Assembly: GCA_025449115.1 (NCBI GenBank)
Contig: JAHLKC010000101.1
Coordinates: forward strand, 81,600-145,599
Length of the DNA: 64,000 bases
DNA from: Chytridium lagenaria
Taxonomy: Eukaryota > Chytridiomycota > Chytridiomycetes > Chytridiales > Chytridiaceae
Direction of reading: 5' to 3'
Shown here: positions 58,068-64,000 of the stretch, one piece after another
Numbering within the stretch: position 1 is the stretch's first letter
Layout of the letters: each line of letters starts with the position of its first letter
The notes under the pieces: model-generated
Told to the model about the DNA's origin: nothing
What the model saw: the letters and a program-made list of their open reading frames with translations, nothing else
Database searches by the model: none
Program-made: the position numbers and the translations under genes

Positions 58068-58648
58068 GTTCCATGGAGTATGAAAGAGGGTATCTTCAAC
58101 TGGAGTTAAGAGTAGCTCGATACTTTCAAAACGGGTGGATTCGATTTGACAATGGATGTCCTCGAAGGCTGGCTCTTCAATTGGAATTCAAGCCGAATCT
58201 GACGGCCGATGACGATGGCAACCTCTTCGTCTCCTCTCCGCAGTGACACTGAGGACCGTCGATGAATGGATTGTCTTTCTTCAATTCTCAATTCTGTGTT
58301 CCTTGCGTCTTTCAGTGATCACGGACAAACAGGTGATGCAGTAAGGGGCAAAGGATGGGTAAGATGCGAGTCGCCTGCGCTCCTCCGAGCATCTGCATGC
58401 GCAAGCAGCTAGATCGGATTGAATCCGATTGGGGTTTGCGGCTTTCTTTTCGTTAACTTATTAATTGAGTATAGCTTGAGATTTACGTGTTAACGTTGCA
58501 GCAATGAGCAGGTGAATCTCGAATTCATTCTGCGACGGTTAATGGATCAGTGGATCCGTGACGTGTAGCCCAAGCCGTCGTCGACGTGAACAGTTTCATC
58601 ACCATCTGCGGCGCACAGAGATTTGAGATTCAAAAGTTGTCATTTGAG
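58068..58648. other. intergenic between divergent genes
   Basis: Shared 5' region of the RING gene and glutamate 5-kinase. It contains a perfect palindrome, ATCGGATT-G-AATCCGAT, at 58413-58429. No coding sequence supported. Confidence 0.45.
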
Positions 58649-60181
58649 ATGGATGCGTTGCCTCCAAAGAACGTCCGGTCTGCTTACCGAGATTGAATCC
58701 AAAGGAGGGACTGACGATCGTGATAAAGTGAGTCCGAACACTATCGTCAAGTTCAACGTAATGCTCAAAACTAGACTGGAACCTCATCCATCTGCGATGA
58801 AAGACCTTCTTCCAAAGCTCTCAAACCTTTCGCTTTTGGTCGAAACAGTCGATAAATTGCGATCTCTTGGCATGCTGTCGTCATTGTCAGTAGTGAGCTG
58901 TGGTGTAGGTTTGAAAAGGCTGAATTTGGATAAAGACGAAACCCTTCCTCAAGTTCAGGTGAGTTAACAAAAAATAATATTACGACGGATGATTCTAAAC
59001 GGAGTAAGCTGTGGCTGCTGTTGGCAAGGACGGTTGATGGCATTATATGACGATCTATTTGGAAGATTTGATATTCCGATCGCTCAATTCTTCTGACGCG
59101 GGACACCATTGCAGAAGTAAGGAAAATCACTGAAGTTAAAACTTACCCTATGTAGAGATCTCAATATTTGAACGCATGTAATACATTCAAGAACTTTTGG
59201 CGATGGACGTTGTTCCTATTGTAAATGAGAATATACGGTGTGCACGCAGAAATCCATTTGGCGATAACGATACGTGAGCGAATCACTGCTGGCATGATAA
59301 GCCGATTATCTCTTTCTATGTAAGATGTGGAATGTTTATTCACAATAACCCGAGAAAAATCCTGATGCGAACCTGTTCGAGTGTGGGAGATATCTAAAAT
59401 GAGGGAGCAAGGTGATTACTTTCGTGTTTTGTTTTTTTTGCGCATGTTCTCACTTTCCGTGCTAGTTACGTTACTCTCCTGGATCCTCACTGGGGACTGG
59501 CGGTATGGTCACAAAGCTGATTGCTGCTGACCTCGCAACGGCTGCGGTTGCTCGACAATTATCACACTCGGCTCAAAACCCCAACTCATCATCTCAATAT
59601 TAGAAGAAATTGCTGCTCACGCAAGTAAAGCCTCCCCAGAAGCATCCCCATCCCTCAAGCCGGAAAATTCAGAAAGATGGCTCAGAGGCAAGCCTGCCGA
59701 TTTTGCGAGAGTGCCATCGTCGAGTTCCGTATTTAAACCTACCATTGCACCATTTCATAGCGAACCCAACCCGATGCTAGACCGAAATGGTGATTTGCAT
59801 GGTCTATCCGTTCAAGGTGTGATTCGAATAGACGCTGGTGCCGTTCGCGCTACTGTAAGAAACCGTAGTTCGTTATTCGCGGCCGGCATCAAAGGCGTTG
59901 AAGGCACCTTTTCCGCACAACAAAGTGTAAAAGTTGTGGCGTCTGTCGCGCATGTGAAGCATGCTGGATTTTTGGATGTCCCAGGTAGCGATAGTGACAA
60001 TATTGAAGTTGGACGAGGAGTCGTGAATTACAGCTCTGCAGAAATTTCGCGAATTGTTGGGTGCAAGAGTCATGAGATTGTGGAGAGGTTGGGGTACATG
60101 GACTCTGATTTTTTGGTGCACAGGGATAACTTTGTTGTGACGTTACAAGGTGTCAATGCAGGGCAGGAAAATGATAAATAA
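58649..60181 (+). CDS. PRO1: glutamate 5-kinase (first step of proline synthesis), damaged in the kinase half
   Basis: Phosphorylates glutamate to gamma-glutamyl phosphate. Kinase-domain signatures in order: GTSSICDE (58782, out of frame with its surroundings), LSNLSLLVETVDKLRSLG, GVGLKRLNLDKDETLPQVQ, an intron, AVAAVGK, LMALYDDLFG, FDIPIAQ, LLTRDTIAE, an intron, SQYLNACNTF, FGDNDT and SAITAGMI pieces, DVECLFT and SLGTGGMVTKLIAADLATAA. The PUA domain is intact from 59711 to 60181: GVIRIDAGAVRATVRN, SLFAAGIKGVEGTF, GRGVVNYSSAEISRIVG and ERLGYMDSDFLVHRDN. The kinase half needs about eight frame changes, more than neighbouring genes. So it is either especially error-prone sequence or a decaying gene. 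The start Met is uncertain. Confidence 0.75.
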
Positions 60182-60271
60182 TTGTGAATTTGAGGCAACG
60201 TCCTCTTCTTATACATTAAATATAAATGAAATGAAAGAGCGATATGAAAGGAAAAGTGAAAAGACTTTAAG

Positions 60272-61687
60272 CTAGCTTGTGGTCTTCAAATTCTTGAAAA
60301 GAGAATCCACATGTTCAACTTTAACCCTCTTTGCCTTTGCCACCGGTCGACCTAATGGAGCACTCATAATGTCACACAGCTCATCCAGACCGTCCCCAGA
60401 CTCTGCAGGCCTCTTGTTGTTTTCGTTTACGGCGGTTCCTGACATATCCACATCTTCATCCATTCTTCGAGCCGCTTTCGTTCTTTCCTTTTTCAAAATT
60501 GTCTCAATCTTCTTTTTCGAGGTTCGTGAGCTACGACGTAACGCGGTTTGTCTTTGTGGCTGCTTCTTTGCCTTTGCCTTTTTCGGCGATGGCTCGGATT
60601 GTAGCGGAATAACGTCCATTGCAGAAGCGGGTGTCCTCAGTTTCAGTACTTCGTAAAAAATACGCTCTTCTTCTCCTACGTCCCGTTAATAACGATTCAG
60701 CGTTGCCAAAACCAACCTTTCAATGCGACGGCAGGCAGCACCTCTCCATGAACTTCAACACCACTAGTCGCATTCAAAAAACCTTCAACTTCAGCAGCAA
60801 TGGGAGTTTTGAACCGGGCATGAAGATCCAGCGACCCTTCCTCAAATACCACCTCCGCTATCGGCCCATAATTTGACAGAATCTTCTCGATTGCTTGCGT
60901 CAGCAAAGACGTTCTCATCCTCATATCTTCCGGAATCGGCCCCACTTTCAAAATTCTATTAAAAGGGTATCCTAGAATTGCCGCCGACTGAACTGCTGCT
61001 TTCCTTCAACTTCAAGGCTCAGTCTTCCTGAAACAGAGTGTAGGAGGGCAGATGATTCCGATGATCTCGAAACTGCAAGTGGGTCTTTATGAACAGCTTA
61101 GATTTCGCTCGTAATCTCAAGAAGTTTCTTCGTAAACGTGAAATCCAGAAAGAGCTTTTACGATTCCTTCCGGGCTTACGAAATCGATCAAAGCAACATG
61201 CTATGGAGGCATTAAAATACAGTGTGAAAGGTGAATAAAGTTACTCGTTCCTCCTTCTCCGCTAACTATTGATACGTCTTTGATAAGGCGCAGGACTCAA
61301 ACATTTCCTTAATCTCAGCTTTGTAACATCCGGCTCAAAGCCTATCACTCCAAAGGAGGCCCAACGAATTGACCTGGTCAATGCCTCAATGCGCTCCTGT
61401 GACGATGGCTGATCGAAAGACACAACTCTACGAATGCAGGAGCCATCATTGCTAATCTCAAAGGCGGATGGCATACATGCTGAATAACGTCGATAAGATC
61501 GTTTGTGAGACTTTGCACTTGACAGTTTAAAAGATGCGATCATGGCCAACGGAACCCTGATAAACATTAGAAAAGGCCAACTTTGGATGAAATCTACAGC
61601 CTGAGACCCATGCACGAAGGATTCTTTTGATCCTGGTAAGGTATACTGTTTTGCTTGTGCCAGATACTCTTCATTTCCTTGTTGCAA
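60272..61687 (-). CDS. La-family RNA-binding protein (La motif, RRM, atypical C-terminal RRM)
   Basis: La proteins bind the UUU-3' ends of new RNA polymerase III transcripts. Going down the minus strand: EEYLAQAKQ, a probable intron ending near 61568, then VPLAMIASFK, SLTNDLIDVIQHV and FEISNDGSCIRRV form the end of a La motif. VIGFEPDVT and then HVALIDFVSPEGIVKALSGF (about 61205-61145) form the first RRM. VGPIPEDMRMRTSL, SNYGPIAEVVFEEGSLDLHA and RFKTPIAAEVEGFLNATSG, followed by EEERIFYEVLKL, form a second, xRRM-like domain. The C-terminus is Lys/Arg-rich (SPKKAKAKKQPQRQ), fitting a nuclear signal. Frame changes occur between blocks, and the N-terminal end is not resolved. Confidence 0.72.
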
Positions 61688-62903
61688 AGTAAAGCTCTAA
61701 AAGGTCGACAATAGTATTCCCTCTCTCAATCCTTGATCGATGGATTCAAAACGATCTAAGGAATCGCCAGCAAGGATCTTAACTCCCGGACAAAGGGCAG
61801 CTGAAAGCCGTCATCCATCATCATGACTTCTTGGTTGACAGAAAAAAAAAGTTTAGAGACAACTTATTTGAATGTCGCAAATCAAGGTGCATGCAATTTT
61901 GCTCGACTCTGACCGGATTCGCCCTTAACAGTATCTAACGCAAAAAGCTCGTCCACGTCGATGTGTGCTCATGGATTCGAGGATGGGGGATTCTCCATCG
62001 ACCAGGTTGGACTCTGTGGCTTGCTTGATGCTTACACTGAACTTACTCGCAGTTAATGGGCTTGCGGTCTCAGCGTCGCTCAACGTGTTGAAGCCTTTCC
62101 TTTACAATCTCATCCAAAAGTATTGTTGTGGCAGGTAAAAGTGATTTTAATACAAGCGTCATCTAATGGACGCGCAAAGGCCCCGTAAGAATTCACGGAT
62201 CATTATCGCAGGAAAAACCTCACCGTGATATAAAGGCAATACGGCGGAGACGCTCTGTCGCAGCAAGGATTTAAAGCATTTTGGGTATTCTCCAAGGATT
62301 GTTTATCCAAACAACCACAGAAGAGTTGTTTATGTATGCAGTTTGTGTGTTGATTCTGTTATCTCACATTAGACAGGTCTTGTTCAGCAATGCAAAAACC
62401 TGCGCATTCGATCGACACGGATCTCGAGGAGGATCTGTTAAATACGTATGACGTTGTGCTAGACGGCATTTCGATTTAGCTTTCTGGAGAGATTCGCCTC
62501 CCTTTGACTCCATCATTTCGGTAGCTCTTCGGCAGAGAAATGTTGAATAATCGTTTGACTTTAAAGAGCTGCAGGTCCCATGCATCAATTGATATCCTTC
62601 TGGATGGATGTTGAGCAGGGTAATTTATTGCGTCAGCTCCAATTAATGTACAAAAAAACAGGCAATTGGCGATGGCTACAACCCGACACACTCATTCACT
62701 GACAGCCCCAAAGCTATGCGCCAAACAATTCCAAAGTCGGAAGCACTTTCTTGGAGCAGGTTTTTCCTCAGATATGGAGAAGGAGCTGTCTGAATCTTCC
62801 GCGGTTTCTGATGGCGACAATGCGTTGAGCTTCCATCGCTTTCGCACTTTTAGAATAAATATATATTGCATTGAACATCAATCTTGCGGTTCCGTCGCGA
62901 GTC
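61688..62903. other. unassigned interval, 1.2 kb
   Basis: The left part probably holds the unresolved 5' exon(s) of the La-family gene. Small open frames on both strands (for example 62364-62588 and 62666-62911) show no domain. No RNA gene recognised. Confidence 0.4.
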
Positions 62904-63216
62904 TTAGGTGATGTTACGGTCCCTCATGTCGTCGATGATTTCCTCAGGAGTTTTCCTGAGATCCGAATAGCATAGAGCCTTTCGTGAACTTTCGCATCGC
63001 TGCCACTTTGCGACCAAGACAAGATGGTTCATCATCGCACGACACCGTCAAACTGCGTTATGTGCAGTCCGAATGCGAGATGCGTGGCCCTTCAGCTCCA
63101 AGATCTCGTCGCAGTTGTCGCACCCGTCTCTCCGAAACTGCTCCTTGCTCTGATTAAGCCGCAAGCAGGCAGGCTTCCATCCTCTCTTGTTGCCGTCAGG
63201 TGGAAAGAACGTCCAT
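62904..63216 (-). CDS. SPT4: transcription elongation factor SPT4 (DSIF small subunit)
   Basis: With Spt5 it forms DSIF, which promotes RNA polymerase II processivity. The minus strand shows PACGLI, then QSKEQFRRDGCDNCDEILEL, then KGHASRI: the Spt4 zinc-finger region with its second Cx2C pair clear. Further on come SFDGV-like and AMMNPSC, VAKWQRCE, and KFTKGLYAIRISGKTPEEII then DDMRDRNIT and a stop at 62904. Frame changes near 63155, 63050 and 62990 split it; one of these may hide the first Cx2C pair. The start at 63216 is tentative. It is head-to-head with the INTS11 gene, under 50 bp apart. Confidence 0.8.
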
Positions 63217-63247
63217 GGTTGGTTTGAAGCTGAGTGAAAAATTCCAG

Positions 63248-64000
63248 AAATGTCGATATCACCATTCGAATCGTCCCTCTTGGTGCTGGACAAGATGTGG
63301 GCAGAAGCTGCCTCATTCTTACCATCGGTGGCCGAAATATCATGCTTGACTGCGGCATGCACATGGGGTTCGGTGACCACAGGCGGTTTCCTGACTTTTC
63401 ATATATATCCAAGACGGGAGATTTCAACGCCAACTTGGACTGCATCATCATTTCACATTTCCACCTCGACCACTGCGGCGCCCTTCCCTACTTCACCGAA
63501 ATCTGTGGCTACGACGGCCCAATATACATGACGTATCCTACACGAGCAATCGCACCCATTCTTTTGGATGACATGCGGAAAGTTGTTGTTGATAAAAGGG
63601 GCGAAACCAACTTTTTTAACGCGGAGGACATACGTAACTGCTTGAAGAAAGTCATCCCTGTATCCCTTCAATCGACTGTCTTTGTTGACGAAGAACTTGA
63701 GATAAGGCCGTACTATGCTGGCCATGTATTGGGAGCTGCCATGTTTCACATTCGCGTGGGATCGCAATCTGTGGTTTACACTGGTGATTACAACATGACC
63801 CCTGACCGGCACCTTGGCGCAGCCTGGATAGACCAATGTCAGCCCGATGTGCTGATTACAGAATCCACTTACGCAACAACAATACGACATTCCAAAAGAG
63901 CTCGAGAGAAAGACTTTCTCTTGCAAGTTCACGAGTGTGTGTCGAAAGGCGGGAAGGTTCTCATCCCGGTTTTTGCATTAGGCAGAGCACAGGAGCTTTA
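63248..64000 (+). CDS. INTS11: Integrator complex subunit 11 (RNA endonuclease), 5' portion
   Basis: Metallo-beta-lactamase/beta-CASP nuclease that cleaves nascent snRNA and other polymerase II transcripts; paralogue of CPSF73. One clean frame from a likely acceptor (TTCCAG ends at 63247) reads [56 protein letters not shown] (the HxHxDH metal site), [35 protein letters not shown] and [11 protein letters not shown], then [15 protein letters not shown] at the window edge. These motifs fit INTS11 better than CPSF73. The start codon is in an upstream exon I could not place, and the 3' part lies outside. No frame breaks. Confidence 0.9.

Noticed and set aside
61089..61238. Small 49-codon plus-strand frame with a helical, basic sequence
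   Set aside because: The opposite strand encodes the RRM block HVALIDFVSPEGIVKAL of the La-family gene, so this is its shadow.

Overview
This is nuclear DNA of a fungus-like eukaryote with intron-rich, closely packed genes on both strands. Introns are mostly 30-100 bp with GT-AG ends. The best fit is an early-diverging, chytrid-like fungus. The reasons are ankyrin proteins built from the FLHENRTEGCT-type repeat I associate with chytrids, an Integrator subunit 11 gene (Integrator is generally missing from Dikarya), a DIRS-type tyrosine-recombinase retrotransposon, and an otherwise fungal gene set. The species cannot be named from the window.

Layout. 0.3-3.1 kb: an acidic protein with four copies of an unfamiliar FP-Y-G-PRFRDL-W motif. 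3.4-9.0 kb: a GC-rich, decayed DIRS-like element on the minus strand, in the order gag, RT-RNase H, tyrosine recombinase. A 911-bp insertion with a 5-bp target duplication splits its recombinase. 9.6-16.6 kb: a Nup42-like FG nucleoporin followed by three tandem paralogues that keep its C-terminal domain but lack its FG region. 17.3-18.4 kb: a DJ-1/Hsp31-like gene. 19.0-21.1 kb: a secreted protein of about twelve 45-residue repeats. 21.6-22.3 kb: a partial copy of the N-terminus of the RING protein that lies at 56-58 kb.

22.6-47.7 kb is an accessory region dominated by a five-member gene family of unknown function (G1 to G5). The best member has ten short exons and nine phase-0 introns. All five members share two promoter elements at fixed distances from the start codon. 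G1 and G3 lie in 3.2-kb inverted duplicates. In the middle of this region is a 14-exon gene at 34.6-40.0 kb. It encodes, in one chain of about 1470 residues, an animal-type haem peroxidase, a DOMON domain, a cytochrome b561 core, a cytochrome b5 and a FAD/NAD(P)H reductase. This looks like a complete electron wire from cytosolic NAD(P)H to an extracytoplasmic peroxidase, resembling dual oxidase in logic but built from different parts. It is the most interesting object in the window. An SCP2 gene and two ankyrin genes also lie in or beside this region.

50-64 kb is mostly conserved: D-lactate dehydrogenase, a Sel1-repeat protein, a RING-H2 membrane protein, glutamate 5-kinase, a La-family RNA-binding protein, SPT4, and the first part of INTS11, which runs off the window.

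Caution: many conserved genes carry isolated one-base frame shifts, mostly deletions and often in homopolymers. This looks like long-read consensus error more than real decay, so pseudogene calls here are provisional and several gene models are split across frames.
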